Assembly (NCBI GenBank): GCA_033816765.1
Contig: CM066292.1
Span: 3,100,001 to 3,164,000, forward strand
DNA from: Nothopassalora personata
Lineage: Eukaryota; Ascomycota; Dothideomycetes; Mycosphaerellales; Mycosphaerellaceae
Length of the DNA stretch: 64,000 bases
Reading direction: 5' to 3'
The position numbers and the translations under genes were made by a program. Of this stretch, positions 40,231 to 50,969 are shown piece after piece; within the stretch, counting starts at the first letter, position 1, and every line of letters begins with the position of its first letter. The notes beneath the pieces are model-generated. The model was not told the DNA's origin. It did not search any database and saw only the letters and a list, made by a program, of their open reading frames with translations.

Positions 40231-40605
40231 TGTTACGATCTAAGCGCGATAGGTATAAGGCTCCCCCGCACTAGTACGTAACGACATTAGGATCCGTGTC
40301 TCGTAACACAGATCTCCTATATAGAGGATCTATCACTCCCTCGATAGACACTATAGACCCTTTAGATCTATAGGATCTATAGGTAGATACTATAGATCTA
40401 GATAATGTACTCTTTATATTTAGGAACGCTAAGAACCCTTATAGTTTCGATGCGTTCAACTTATGTTACTATCTCACTAATTAGAATATAACTCTTATTC
40501 CTATTATTTATCTTCGCTTAGCTTACTTCAGCCTCTCTAAAGAATACCGCTACGTGACTTAACTTATCTCTCTTTTAAGACTAGTCCTAGAACGAGATAA
40601 TAACA
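40231..40605 (+). repeat. Element A 3' LTR (375 bp)
   Basis: Preceded by the purine tract GGAAGGAGGATAG and followed by target duplication ctaac. Pairs with 33128-33546. Confidence 0.88.
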
Positions 40606-40610
40606 CTAAC

Positions 40611-41216
40611 CTCCTCCTAGGGTAAGAGGTAGTATAATGCCTATAAGAATAAACGTATAGGCGAGACTCGCGTACGCTTCGCCGGCGGCTCCTCTACTAC
40701 TACCCCTACCTCTACCGCCGCTACTACGTCCGTAGTTCTATAGTAAGAGTAGAATAGGGCCCTTAATAGGCTCTTCGAGCTCGGCCGTACTATAAGTACT
40801 ATATACGTCGTATACGTACCCTATACTAACCGCAGTTATAGTTCTTATACGCTAGAAACATTAATACTACTACCGTAGATCGGGCGTTCTTACCCCCTAC
40901 TCTACGCGGTAAGTATAATAAGGATAATAATAAGGAGGAGAATAATAATAAGTAATTACGCGTTCTACGTATACTAGCCGCTTACTACGCGCCTATTTTC
41001 TATCTACGTAGCGCCGTCGCGCGCCTATAAAAGTTTACTTTTTTAAATAAGTAATCTTCTCTCTACTCTTTCCCCTCCTCTCCTCCCTCTCTAATATTAT
41101 TACTATTAGGGGTAGTTACTTAACTAAGTAAGCGAGCCTTTTAGTAAGACGGAGTACGCTAGGAGTTTAGTAGGTCTTATATATAGCCTATAGCTAATAT
41201 TACTATTAGGGGAGGG
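40611..41216 (+). pseudogene. RIP-damaged frame of unknown function, second part
   Basis: Continues, in frame across element A, the coding relic of 32,689-33,127. It is Arg/Tyr-rich (for example RRLLYYYPYLYRRYYVRSS) with only RIP-type TAG breaks over some 140 codons. It ends in a purine-rich run (attaggggaggg) that abuts the repeat at 41,217. No family was recognised. Confidence 0.4.
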
Positions 41217-41637
41217 TGTTAGGTTTAGTATAACCTAATAATATTACAAGTTAAGAAGACAAGCTTAATCGGGTTTATTCTCGGGCCGATAGGAAGTTAA
41301 GGGAGAGTAATAAAGTAGTAGCTGTCTTGTCTCGTAGAGACTAAGTAGTAGTAAGGTAGAGGTTATATTATAGTGTATTCTAAACAGTAATATTAAACAG
41401 TAAGTTAAACGCCTCGAAGCTATAAGGGCATCTTAACGTTTCTAAATACATAGGAGAATACTTCTAGCTCGAAGCTCTTAGTAGGCGCGCTATGTCGCGC
41501 TAGCTCGATATATCGTAGGCTCGATAGTCGTCGCGCTCTTATAGCGTCGCGCTACGTCTTATTAGCTTATGCCGTGTCTATAAGCTATAAGGTATCGATT
41601 AGTTAGACGGGAGCCTTCGTTATATCGATCCGTAATA
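41217..41637 (-). repeat. Element B 3' LTR (421 bp)
   Basis: On the minus strand it starts TATTACGG (RIP form of TGTTACGG) right after a purine tract, AAGGAGGGGGATAG, and ends CCTAACA. Its last 245 or so bases (minus sense) match 32,221-32,465. Confidence 0.7.
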
Positions 41638-41728
41638 CTATCCCCCTCCTTCCCTAGCCGTGTCCTTACGGTTACGTAGTAGTAATAATATAATTAGAGT
41701 TCTCCCCGCTTCCGAGGGTATCGTAATA

Positions 41729-42200
41729 ATGTCTTCTCGAAAGTCTTCTAACCGTTATTCTCGCTATCGACGAATCCTTACTAACCCTTTTAACGCTCTA
41801 GTTTCCTACGATTTTTATTCTTCCCGGAACCGCTACTATGTCTATATCGCCGACTTCTCCCTTATACCTTACGTAGAGTACGCCCGTCGCGGTAAGGAGT
41901 GTATAACTTCTTCTTAGGAGAAGTTAGATCGCGTAGATAATAATCTCGCGGCTAAAATCGAGGCCGATAAGAAAGAGATAGATAAGACAACGCGGGAGGC
42001 GCTTCGGTTATTTTCTCGTATATCGGAGCTTTAGACGCGGATAGACCGTAACTCGAAAGTCCGGGATACGAATAATAAGTTATTAAATACGAAGATTACC
42101 TACGTTTCTCGGGAGGTGTCTTCTTCGGACGGCAACCCTCCTCCGGACCTAGAGTTATTTACCTAGGACCTTAAGGCGATTAGCGTGTCTTCCCTATTTG
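41729..42200 (+). pseudogene. Antisense zinc-cluster-like / coiled-coil frame of element B
   Basis: Opposite to gag-pol and at the same place as in element A. The ATG at 41729 opens a basic stretch, then Tyr, Tyr, Tyr, Tyr, Tyr and Cys at spacing X2-X6-X10-X2-X6, exactly that of a binuclear zinc cluster if the TAC/TAT codons were TGC/TGT before RIP. A Lys/Asp/Leu helical region (KLDRVDNNLAAKIEADKKE) follows, broken only by RIP-type TAG. Longest intact piece ends at 41,917. Same architecture as the A frame but different sequence. Confidence 0.55.
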
Positions 42201-42291
42201 GGTTTTCTAGGGCGGAGCCCTAGGGCGAGTCCCTAGGGGTAGAAACTCGTTAGGGTATTTTATTTGTAAGTTGTCCCTGTTTCTATTAATC

Positions 42292-42364
42292 GGCTAGGTA
42301 GCTTAGTAGTAGAGCGTAAGCTACCTAAACTCTTAAGGTCGTAGGTTCGATCCCTACCCTAGTC
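42292..42364 (+). tRNA. tRNA-like relic (pseudo-tRNA)
   Basis: A 73-nt segment that folds as three of four tRNA arms: acceptor GGCTAGG/CCTAGTC (one G-U), a D arm GCTT/GAGC, and a perfect T arm GTAGG-TTCGATC-CCTAC. The anticodon arm does not pair well, so no identity is assigned and function is unlikely. It lies in RIP DNA between the chromodomain and the antisense frame of element B. It may be a tRNA-derived insertion. Confidence 0.5.
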
Positions 42365-44449
42365 GCTCGTCGGCCGTAAGATTAATTGTCGTTAGTCTAT
42401 CGGCGGACCTATTTTTAGTATTGTCTAATCTTTTACTAATAGTTTCGTAGGTGTTATTTTAGTTCCTAGGTATTTTCTAATTCGTCGTATTCTTTCTACT
42501 TAATAAGGTATCGCTAACCTTTCTTATCTAGGATTTTTTCGACTTCAAATTTGTTTTCTACTTCTAGCTCAAAATAGAAGCTTTCTTAGTAAGGTGTTTT
42601 AGCGTCCGCGGGTTCTAACTTAGAGATATAGAAGACTAGGTAGATTTTAGCGCCGGGTAGTAGTCGTAGGCGGTAGTTAACTAGTCCTATAACTTTATCG
42701 ATAGAAAATAGTCCGACCTTAATGTAATCTAGTTTCTTAGTCTATCTTCTTATTCTTAAGTTTTTTTATAAGGAGATAGACCTTATCCCCCTCTTTTAGT
42801 AGAGGCGCTATTTTTCTTATGTCTTACCGTTATTAAGACAGTTTATGTTATATATCTTTAATCGCCTTACGTGTTTCTTTATGTACTTCCTTAAGAGTAT
42901 CCGTCGTTACGATTGCTCTTTCGGCCTATATATAGGATCTAGGTATTCCGAATAAGTTAGGATCTTTACTAAAGTTCGTATAAAATAGTGTCGTTAAAGT
43001 TGTCTCTAATTTATAGTTGTTTAGTACGATCTACGCTATTAGTAGTAATAAAACCTAGTTGTCTTACGTATAGTTAATGTAGTACCGTAGGTATTATTCT
43101 AGCGTTTAGTTTGCTCTTTCCGTTTGTCTATCGGTTTCTAGATAATATGCTATAGACAGCTTATACTTAATTCCGATCGTTCCTATAAGTGTTTTCTAGT
43201 AGTTTAATATAAACAATTTGTCTCTATCTGTAATAAAAACTTCTAGGAATCCGTAGTATTGGATTAGCCTATCTAGTATAAGGTATCCAAGCTGCTCTAT
43301 AGTGTATGTTTCTAATGTAGGAATAAAGTGTGTATATTTCGTAAGCCTATCGACTATAACGAGTATTATGTCGTATATTTAGCCTATAACCTAATCGGTC
43401 GATAATAGGAGGTTCGTAATAAAGTCTATTATAACTTCGTCCTATAGTTTCGTTAGTAGTGTCCTAAACTGTAGGTAACCGTACTTAGCGTGTTAAGCAG
43501 CCTTATTTTATTAGTAGTGTACGTATCGTTTAATGTAGCGTAACACCTTCTATCTCATTTATAGGAATAAGAAGCTACGTTATATAAGGTCTATTGTTTT
43601 TATCGTTCTAGGATGTCTATATGTCGGCTCGTCGTAATGTTAACGTATATACTCTTCTTCTCGTTCCTTCGGTACTTAATATCTTCCTTACGATATAGGG
43701 AATTGTTCTTCCTTATCGTTTAGGATTCGTACGATGTTATTAAATTCCCTTATGTTAGTACTAAGACTTCCGTCGGGGTTTGTCTTAAGTATTTTATATT
43801 ACACTAGTTCTTTTCCTTCTATGTAGTTACTTCTTCGGCTTAGCGCGTCGGCGCGGCTATTCTCTCGTCCTAGAGTATATCTAATCTCGAACTTATACTA
43901 TCCTAGCAGCTCTAACTAGCGGGCTTACCTTCGGGTAAGTTCTTTCGTCGTTATAAAGTACGTAACATTCTTATAGTTAGAAAGAATCGTTAACTTTAGT
44001 AGGCCCTCGACATATACTCTCTAATATTATATAGTAGTAATAATAGCTAGAAGCTCTTTATTATAGATGTCGTAGTTCTATTCCGCTACGGTTATTTTCC
44101 GGGAGTAATAGGCTACCGGGTATCTCTACCTATCGTGTATCTATATTAGATACGCGCCTATTGCTATATTAGACGTATCGGTCTCAATGTAGACTTCCTT
44201 ACTACTATCGAATAGTCGAAGCGTAGGGGCTAAAGCGCATTGTTCCTTAAGTTTCTTAAATGCTTTAATCTGTTCCTTTCCCTATTTCTAAGTAACGTCT
44301 CTTCTCGTAAGCATCGTTATTAGTACTACTATCTTTACGTAGTCCTTAATAAATTTCCGGTTATAGTTCGTTAGTCTAAGGAATAATTGTACGTCCTTAA
44401 CTGTTCTTAGTTCTAGCTATTCTCTAATTAATTGTGTCTTTATAGGGTC

Positions 44450-44696
44450 TGTTAAGTTGAGACCTAACAGGATACGTAGTTGGTAGCGGAGTGGAGTAAG
44501 AGATCAATCTTTAACTAGCTAATAGCCACAGGGCATGCAGCAATATATTAGGAACTAATGTGTTGATTGTGTTAGATGTCTATCTAAGCTAAAGGGGAGA
44601 GAAGGTGTCTTCCGACAAGCTGAGTTATCGTAGATGCCTTAGGCTATTAGATCACAACCTAACTGTTAGCTCCCCTTAAGATGCTACATCTTAACA
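44450..44696 (-). repeat. Copia 3' LTR (247 bp)
   Basis: Purine tract AAGTGGGAG (44697-44705, minus) abuts it. It differs from the other LTR at ten sites by eye: nine are CpA/TpG to TpA transitions. Confidence 0.9.
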
Positions 44697-44879
44697 CTCC
44701 CACTTATCTTATATAGGAGGTCACAGTCTGCTCTTCTCCTGTTAGTAGTATTTAGACCTCTATAATAGGTTAAGCTAGCTTACAAACCTCTAGAAGTGTA
44801 GACTAGTCTTTAGCTTTATAAACCTATCTATAACTATCTTAGATGTTAGGGTGTACTTAATAGTAATAAGCCTTCTCTA

Positions 44880-45964
44880 CTAAAGTTTCCTAACAGTATT
44901 ATAGGCAATGTTAATGTGCTTTAACTTGTTATAAACATGTGCATCCCTTACTAGGGTAAGGGTAGCTTAGTTGTTACCTCTTAATTAGACTAGTCTTAAG
45001 CTTAACACAGTCTCCTAGTTTCTAGTGATCCTTAGTTAATGGGAACAGTCTCCTACTAACTCTAGACAGTCTATCTCCCTTAGTAGTGAAGCTAGGAATT
45101 GGGATTGCTTTATATATGCATTTATAGCTATGTATTTAGCTTCTATTATGGATATGGCTACAGACTTTTGCTTCTTGCTCATCTAGGAGACTAGTGCCCT
45201 ATAGAGGAAGAAGACATACCTAAGGATAGAGACTCTGTCTACTTTGTCTATTGTATAATTAGAGTTATAGTATCTAACTAGGCATCCTTCTCTATGCCTA
45301 GAGAAGACAAGGCTAAGATTAGGATATAACCTTAGATATCTTGTAATCTTCTTTAAAGCCTTCATGTAGTAGGTAGATAGGTCACTCATAAATAAGCTTA
45401 TCCTTCCTAGGGCAAAAGCAATGTCTAGCCTTATAATCGTTACTAGCTACATCTATGTACTATTAATACTCTAGTACTCTGCCTTATTACACCTCTTATC
45501 TATGTGGCTTGAAGGTTTAAGAGCCTTATAGCTATCTATAGGTAAGTGTATATGTGCTGCCTTCTTATAGTTTATCCCTATCTTAGCAAGGTTGTCCCTA
45601 ACAAAGTGTCCCTAGTTAAGTTTTAGGATTCCTCTCCTCCTATCCCTTGTAACTCTTATACTAAGGATCTTTTTAGGTTTACTAAGATCTTTGATCTTAA
45701 AGACTTTGCTAAGTTCTCTTTTGAACTAGAGAACATCTATTAACTTTAGTGTAGCAATTAGAATGTTATCTACATATGTGAGAATTATAATCTCTTTTTC
45801 CTTATAAATAAGTAGGCATGGATCTACCTCTAACTATGTGAATCCAATCTCTCTAAGCTTTAATACATAGAGTTAATTCCAATCTCTAGCTACTTGCTTA
45901 AGTTTATATAAGCTTTTAAGGATCTTAAACACTATGTTTAGTGGAAGCTTAACTCCTAGTAGTA
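44880..45964 (-). pseudogene. Copia RT (C-terminal part) and RNase H, RIP-killed
   Basis: Minus translation gives the Copia RT box as ILTYVDNILIA: the second catalytic Asp of YVDD is now Asn (codon at 45765-45767, GAC to AAC). RNase H is recognised by STYYMKALKKITRYLRLYPN, GCLVRYYNSNY and SKKQKSVAISIIEAKYIA. Several TAG stops break it. It joins 53,380 onward across Gypsy-2. Confidence 0.85.
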
Positions 45965-46156
45965 TGTCACAAGCAGGTGCAAGCACGTGGTCGGATAAGG
46001 TACAAGTCGAATAGACGGTCTATCTAAGAGAGGCGCGGAGGGCGCGAGGTAGATATACACGCGCCAAGCCCTCGGGCCGGCTTAGTCAGCGGCGCGCGCG
46101 GGATCCACGCACGTGCGCGCGGGTCCAAGTGAATGATGGGCGCCGGTACGGTGACA
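45965..46156 (-). repeat. Gypsy-2 3' LTR (192 bp)
   Basis: Identical by eye to 53188-53379. TATATC box on the coding strand, then the segment GTCTATTCGA that matches the primer site. The pol frame stops inside it. Confidence 0.95.
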
Positions 46157-49100
46157 CTACCCCCCCTTTCAGAGTGCGCTCCGGAGCACTCTTTCCTCTC
46201 ACATCCATCATTGCCATTGCAAATGTCTCATCATCCATCAGGTCGTTATCTATTACGTCCATCTCATCGTCATTCGTAACCACTGTCGTTGTACCCACCT
46301 CGTGACCATCCATGATGCTACGTAACGCAGGTGGGTTGTCGCGGCGACACGGCACAGCAACCTCAGTTACTGTCCGGACGGTGTCCTCTTCGGTGTGTGT
46401 ACTGAGCTCGTCGCACAGGCGCCCTGTGCCATAGTGACTCGCGCCATCTAGGCGGCTGCACACTGTGTTCTGATGACCATCGGCAGTGTTGCTGCCATTG
46501 TGACTCGCGCCACGCAAGCGCTCAGCTTCAGGGACTCGGTCTGCTTGTCGAGAAGGATCGTTATCGCGACGCGTATCGCTCTCTTTCTCACAAGTCCGGA
46601 GGCCTGGTCCCACCGGCATCAGAGTCATCGCTGCTGACGACGTGGGTGCTGTGCGTGCTACTCGCATGCCTGTGGCATTCTCATTTGCAACCCAGTCTGC
46701 AGGTGGTTGAAAACCAGGTGGTTTGGTCGCTCGCGGGTGGTTGTGGTGAAAGTCGGCCACAGAGGCGGCGGCACCCTCAATAACCTGATCCGCAGCTTCA
46801 TAGGATGGCCGATTGTATCCAACGTACTTCACCAAGTATTCCCAATACGGCTGCTTCCCTCCTGCTGGTGCGCGTCCGCACGGCCATCTCTTCTTGCAAT
46901 CCAGGATTTGCTCAACTTCCCAGTGGTCGGGTTCGGCGGGGTCGGTCTCGTGCTGTTCATCGTCGACAATGCGAATCGGCGGAGGAGCTGGTTGTACTTG
47001 TCCCTGGACTGGCGGGTGTACTGGTGCAAGAAGGTGCGAATGAAAGTGGTTGTCGATATTCATGGTGGGTGGGAGATCCACTTTGTAAGCATTGCCCGGA
47101 AGCACCTCCGTGATCACGTGCGGGCCCGACCACCTGACATCCATCTTTCGTGAAGGTCTCTCCATGGTCCAGTTCTCGGTGCTAATCCACACCTCATCGC
47201 CTTCCTTGTAGAGCGGCGCTGGTGTGCGGTTCTGATTAGCATACTCGGCTTGCACGGCTTGGGCGAGAGCCATCTGTTGGCGAAGATATTGCTGCATGTC
47301 GTGCATCTTTGTTGCAAAGCGATCCGCTGCTTCAGCATCCAAGCGTTGCTTGTGGGGCATGAGTGGCATTGGAAGATCCAGCTCGAGTTCAGAGAACCTT
47401 GGGTTGCGGCCAGTGTTAGCATAGAACGGCGATACACCTGTTGTAGCTGACACGGCATTGTTGGCTGTGAACTCAGCGAGGGGAGTCCAGTCTGGCCAGT
47501 CATCCTGAGCGTAGTTGACAAACATGCGCCAATACTGCTCCATAGCCTTGTTCGTGTTCTCGGACTGTCCATCAGTCTCAGGGTGATATGCTGACGAAAG
47601 CTTCTGCTTGATTCCCAACAGGGCGCAGAGACGTCTCCAGAATGCGGACACCCATTGTGTGCCACGGTCAGAGACAATGCTCTTCGGGAGTCCATGCCTG
47701 CTGAACACATATCGCAGGTACACGAGGGCTGTGTGCTCTGCAGTCATCGATTGAACTGGGATCATGTGTTTCTCCTTGGTAAGTCGGCATGTGACGGTCA
47801 GGGCATCTTCGTACGTTTGCCCATCCAGCGCACTCTTGCCTGGTGGCAGATGAGTCACGAAATCCATCGCAACATCCTCCCATGCTGCAAAGGGAACTGG
47901 CAAGGGTTTCAACAGCCCTGGGTATTGGATGTTCGTACTCTTGTTCGTGCGACAGATGCGGCAGGCTCGCACATAGGACTTGACGAAACGTGCCATGCCA
48001 GGCCAGACGTAGTTGCGGGCTACCAGCTCGTACGTCTTCTCGTCACCTATGTGACCTGCAACTGCGTGATCATGGAAGGCTTGGGTGATGCGGGTGCGTA
48101 CTGGCACTTCACCGTCGTCGAGTGCTTCTTCTGACTCAGGAGGCACAAAGAGACTGTACCCACCGTACACGTTCTTCATGTAGATCATGCCTCCTACTGG
48201 CACGGCGTGTCGGTCATCCAGACGGTGCTTGCGTAGCAAAGAACAGGGTAAGTCGTTCTCTAGCTGCCGTACTGCTTCCTCGGTCTCTGGCTGTGCGTAC
48301 AGCTCTCGGATCGCAGTCGTCAACGGAGTGACCACGTCGTTCGCACTAATGTTCAGAACTCGCGACGACGACAGGTTGAGAATGCGGTCTGGTCCTAGTA
48401 GCACCTGGTGCTGCTGCTGATTGCGCGGGTCGCTCAGATCACCGTGGATTGGCAAGTCCTGAGATCTCCTGGTGAGGCTATCAGGCTTGGTGCCTTGCAC
48501 CCCTGGTCGATACACGATCTTGAAGAAGAACTGAGAGAGGAACTCGGCCCACCTTGCTTGGCGGCGATTCAACTGCTTCGTGCTCATGAACCACTCTAGG
48601 TTCTTGTGGTCAGAGTACACGAGCGTCGGCTTGTCTTCTGCTGACTCTGGGTCAGGCAGGTTCTCGTAATCGTCCGTGCCGAACTCATTGACGGTGAGCT
48701 CTGGGCGCCATTCCTCAAAGGCTTGCACAATGGCCAGCAACTCTTTGTCGTAGATGTCATAGTTGCATTGTTGTGGGTCCATTTTCTTGGACATATATGC
48801 AATAGGATGCAGTACGCCGTTCTCATTACGCTGCGACAGGACTGCTGCTGTTACGTAGTCTGATGCATCCGTTTCAAGGATCGTCTCTCTTCCTGGATAG
48901 AAGTGCTTCAGCGTGGGCGCGTCGATGAATGCCTGCTTTAGGGCATCGAACGACTTCTGGCAAGCTTCTGACCATTCCCATGGTACGTTCTTGCGGGTCA
49001 ACTTGGTCATCGGTAAGCAGATCTTGCTGAAGTTCTTGATGAATCTGCGATAGAAATTGGCGAACCCTGTGAACGACAGAATGTCGGTGACATTGGCGGG

Positions 49101-50969
49101 TGTGGGCCAGTTCTTGACGCATTCGATTTTCTTAGGATCCATCTTGATGCCCTCATTTGTGATGATGACACCAAGGTATGTCGTCTCGTGTCTAAAGAAC
49201 TCACACTTGTCGATGTCAAGCTGTAAGCCTGCTTTGTCCAGTCGTTTAAGAACTTTCATAACATGCTCCACGTGTTCCTCACGAGTCTTGCTGAAAACGA
49301 GCGCATCGTCTAGGTAGCATGATACGAAGTCATCTAGGAACTCACGAAGCGTGTCGTTGATGAACGACTGAAATGTGCCTGGGGCGTTACACAGGCCGAA
49401 AGGCATAACAACACATTCGAACTGCCCGTACCTCGTTGTAAAGGCTGTCTTCCATTCATCACCCGCTGCGATGCGGATGCGGTTGAATGCGGCGATGACA
49501 TCCAGCTTGGTGAACCATTGCGCTCCTGCAATGCGATCCAGTGTTTCTTGGAAGAGGGGGATAGGATACCGGCTTTTCGTTGTGATCGCGTTCAATGCTC
49601 GGTAGTCGACACAGACCCGCAGCCCACCTCCTGGTTTCTTGACTATTAGGACAGGTGCTGCTGCTGGTGACACGCTGCGCTGTATTGCGCCTTTCTCGAG
49701 CTGATCATCGAGCCACTTCTTGATCACCTCGTTCTCTCGTGCAGAGAAGGAGTATGGTCGTCGAAACGGTGGAGTCTGGCCAGCCTTGAGTTTGATCTCA
49801 TGATCTACGCCCGGTCGCCGTGGTGGCACTTTGTCTGCTTCCTTGCGACTGAATAGCCTGGCCATCTCTCGGAACTCTGGTGGCAACAAAGGTATGGGGT
49901 CCTGGTCCTTGTCCTTTGGGTTCATGAAGCGTTGGTAGTCGTCGGCCGAGATGGCGGATGCATTCAGTGCGCAGGCGGACAGGGGATCGCGAGCCACCTG
50001 TCTGTCCAAGTCCTCCTTCGGATCAAACATCCACATCATGTGGATCTCACATCCCTTGAAACCCTTGCGCCTACTCATGCGCCTCAATGCCTCGGCAGTG
50101 ATAGGTTGGATGTCGATCTCCGGCTCCGGCTGCACTGACGCCTTCTTGTCAGTGCGGCGTGCTGGTCGTTTCAAGGTCTCCGGGCTATCAGCTGGCAATG
50201 GTTGTCGGACGTGGTGTGATGGCTCCGACTCGTCTTGCATCTCCACCGGTGGCGCATGTCTCATAGCGGCTTTCGTGGAGTGCGTCTCTTGCACTACTGC
50301 TGGCTCTTCATCTTCGACATAGGGCTTGACGTATCCTGTCGAAGCTGGTGACGACTCTGGCACGGGTATCTCTATCTGCAGGATGCCCACTGGCGTAACG
50401 CCCTTATCGTTGATAGACTGCACGCACACAGGCTCGTCGCCATGTATGCAGTTCTCTCGACAGTATTGTGAAAACAGGGTCATAGTTCCTGACGCATAGT
50501 GGAACACAGGCTGATGCTCGTCGTGCCATGGACGGCCGAGGATAACATCATATTCCAGCGATGTGCAGTAACCAACTCGCGTCTCAACGTGATTGCCGAT
50601 TTGAATCTGTGCCGTTGTTTTGTGAGTAATCAGTTCACTAGCAGGTTGGCCATCTGCTAACATTAGTCCCATTGGGTTGGGCAGCTCGACCAAATCAAGG
50701 TCGTTCTTATGCGCAAAGTCGATGTCAAAGTACGTAGAGTTGGCACCATCATCATGGAAGGACTGAGCAGGGATCTTTCCATTCACTATGCATGGCATAA
50801 CCAGATGAGAAGCTATCACTGGGTTGTGTTCATCTACAGAATGGTTGGCTGCCAGCAGGGAGTGTGCCGATATGCTCAAATTCTTGCCTCTATCTGGAGG
50901 CTCCTTCTCATGTTCGTGATCTCGTAACTCTCGTACTGACTCGTCTCGTCCACTGTGTGTTGCGCTCAC
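46086..50969 (-). CDS. Gypsy-2 pol polyprotein (PR-RT-RNase H-INT-chromodomain-like)
   Basis: About 1,627 codons in the -1 frame relative to gag, with no ATG at the head (the first codon shown is GTG). Protease: FHDDGANSTYFDIDFA and YDVILGRPW. RT: KLDVIAAFNRIRIA, MPFGLCNAPGTFQ and YLDDALVFS. RNase H: ETDASDYVTAAVLSQ. Integrase: CRICRTNKS of the zinc motif, DVAMDFVTHLP, SIVSDRGTQW and TDGQSEN. The chromodomain-like segment (YLVKYVGYNRPSYEAADQ) lacks the usual Trp residues. The shared tail FHHNHPRATKPPGFQPPADW is followed by about 180 extra residues with repeated GASHxG motifs and an acidic stretch. The frame crosses the polypurine tract and stops 71 nt inside the LTR. Confidence 0.95.
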   Translation of the reverse strand: MSATHSGRDESVRELRDHEHEKEPPDRGKNLSISAHSLLAANHSVDEHNPVIASHLVMPCIVNGKIPAQSFHDDGANSTYFDIDFAHKNDLDLVELPNPMGLMLADGQPASELITHKTTAQIQIGNHVETRVGYCTSLEYDVILGRPWHDEHQPVFHYASGTMTLFSQYCRENCIHGDEPVCVQSINDKGVTPVGILQIEIPVPESSPASTGYVKPYVEDEEPAVVQETHSTKAAMRHAPPVEMQDESEPSHHVRQPLPADSPETLKRPARRTDKKASVQPEPEIDIQPITAEALRRMSRRKGFKGCEIHMMWMFDPKEDLDRQVARDPLSACALNASAISADDYQRFMNPKDKDQDPIPLLPPEFREMARLFSRKEADKVPPRRPGVDHEIKLKAGQTPPFRRPYSFSARENEVIKKWLDDQLEKGAIQRSVSPAAAPVLIVKKPGGGLRVCVDYRALNAITTKSRYPIPLFQETLDRIAGAQWFTKLDVIAAFNRIRIAAGDEWKTAFTTRYGQFECVVMPFGLCNAPGTFQSFINDTLREFLDDFVSCYLDDALVFSKTREEHVEHVMKVLKRLDKAGLQLDIDKCEFFRHETTYLGVIITNEGIKMDPKKIECVKNWPTPANVTDILSFTGFANFYRRFIKNFSKICLPMTKLTRKNVPWEWSEACQKSFDALKQAFIDAPTLKHFYPGRETILETDASDYVTAAVLSQRNENGVLHPIAYMSKKMDPQQCNYDIYDKELLAIVQAFEEWRPELTVNEFGTDDYENLPDPESAEDKPTLVYSDHKNLEWFMSTKQLNRRQARWAEFLSQFFFKIVYRPGVQGTKPDSLTRRSQDLPIHGDLSDPRNQQQHQVLLGPDRILNLSSSRVLNISANDVVTPLTTAIRELYAQPETEEAVRQLENDLPCSLLRKHRLDDRHAVPVGGMIYMKNVYGGYSLFVPPESEEALDDGEVPVRTRITQAFHDHAVAGHIGDEKTYELVARNYVWPGMARFVKSYVRACRICRTNKSTNIQYPGLLKPLPVPFAAWEDVAMDFVTHLPPGKSALDGQTYEDALTVTCRLTKEKHMIPVQSMTAEHTALVYLRYVFSRHGLPKSIVSDRGTQWVSAFWRRLCALLGIKQKLSSAYHPETDGQSENTNKAMEQYWRMFVNYAQDDWPDWTPLAEFTANNAVSATTGVSPFYANTGRNPRFSELELDLPMPLMPHKQRLDAEAADRFATKMHDMQQYLRQQMALAQAVQAEYANQNRTPAPLYKEGDEVWISTENWTMERPSRKMDVRWSGPHVITEVLPGNAYKVDLPPTMNIDNHFHSHLLAPVHPPVQGQVQPAPPPIRIVDDEQHETDPAEPDHWEVEQILDCKKRWPCGRAPAGGKQPYWEYLVKYVGYNRPSYEAADQVIEGAAASVADFHHNHPRATKPPGFQPPADWVANENATGMRVARTAPTSSAAMTLMPVGPGLRTCEKESDTRRDNDPSRQADRVPEAERLRGASHNGSNTADGHQNTVCSRLDGASHYGTGRLCDELSTHTEEDTVRTVTEVAVPCRRDNPPALRSIMDGHEVGTTTVVTNDDEMDVIDNDLMDDETFAMAMMDVRGKSAPERTLKGGVVSPYRRPSFTWTRAHVRGSRARR
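46157..46170 (-). promoter_or_regulatory. Gypsy-2 polypurine tract
   Basis: GAAAGGGGGGGTAG on the coding strand, directly against the 3' LTR. Confidence 0.9.

Larger units (their letters stand above)
33128..40605 (+). mobile_element. Element A: RIP-inactivated Ty3/Gypsy retrotransposon
   Basis: LTRs of 419 bp (33128-33546) and 375 bp (40231-40605), ends TGTTACG...ATAACA, target duplication ctaac (33123-33127 and 40606-40610). Without two later insertions it is about 6.9 kb. Gag, protease, RT, RNase H, integrase and a chromodomain can be read in plus, with Trp and Gln codons turned to TAG. An antisense frame lies near the 3' LTR. It is clearly the same family as element B. Confidence 0.9.
41638..44449 (-). 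pseudogene. Element B 3' half: RNase H, integrase, chromodomain, RIP-killed
   Basis: Reverse complement matches element A from the RT/RNase H part through integrase to the chromodomain (about 42,440-42,600). Every frame is full of TAG/TAA. It ends at the Copia target duplication gggtc (44445-44449). Confidence 0.85.

Noticed and set aside
41217..41461. 3' LTR of a plus-oriented element whose 5' LTR is 32,221-32,688
   Set aside because: The purine run before 41,217 invites this, but the repeat continues without a break into sequence that abuts the polypurine tract of element B, and only the first 245 bases match. Left unresolved.
42292..42364. Functional tRNA gene
   Set aside because: Anticodon stem does not pair, and the locus is RIP-mutated; kept only as a tRNA-like relic.
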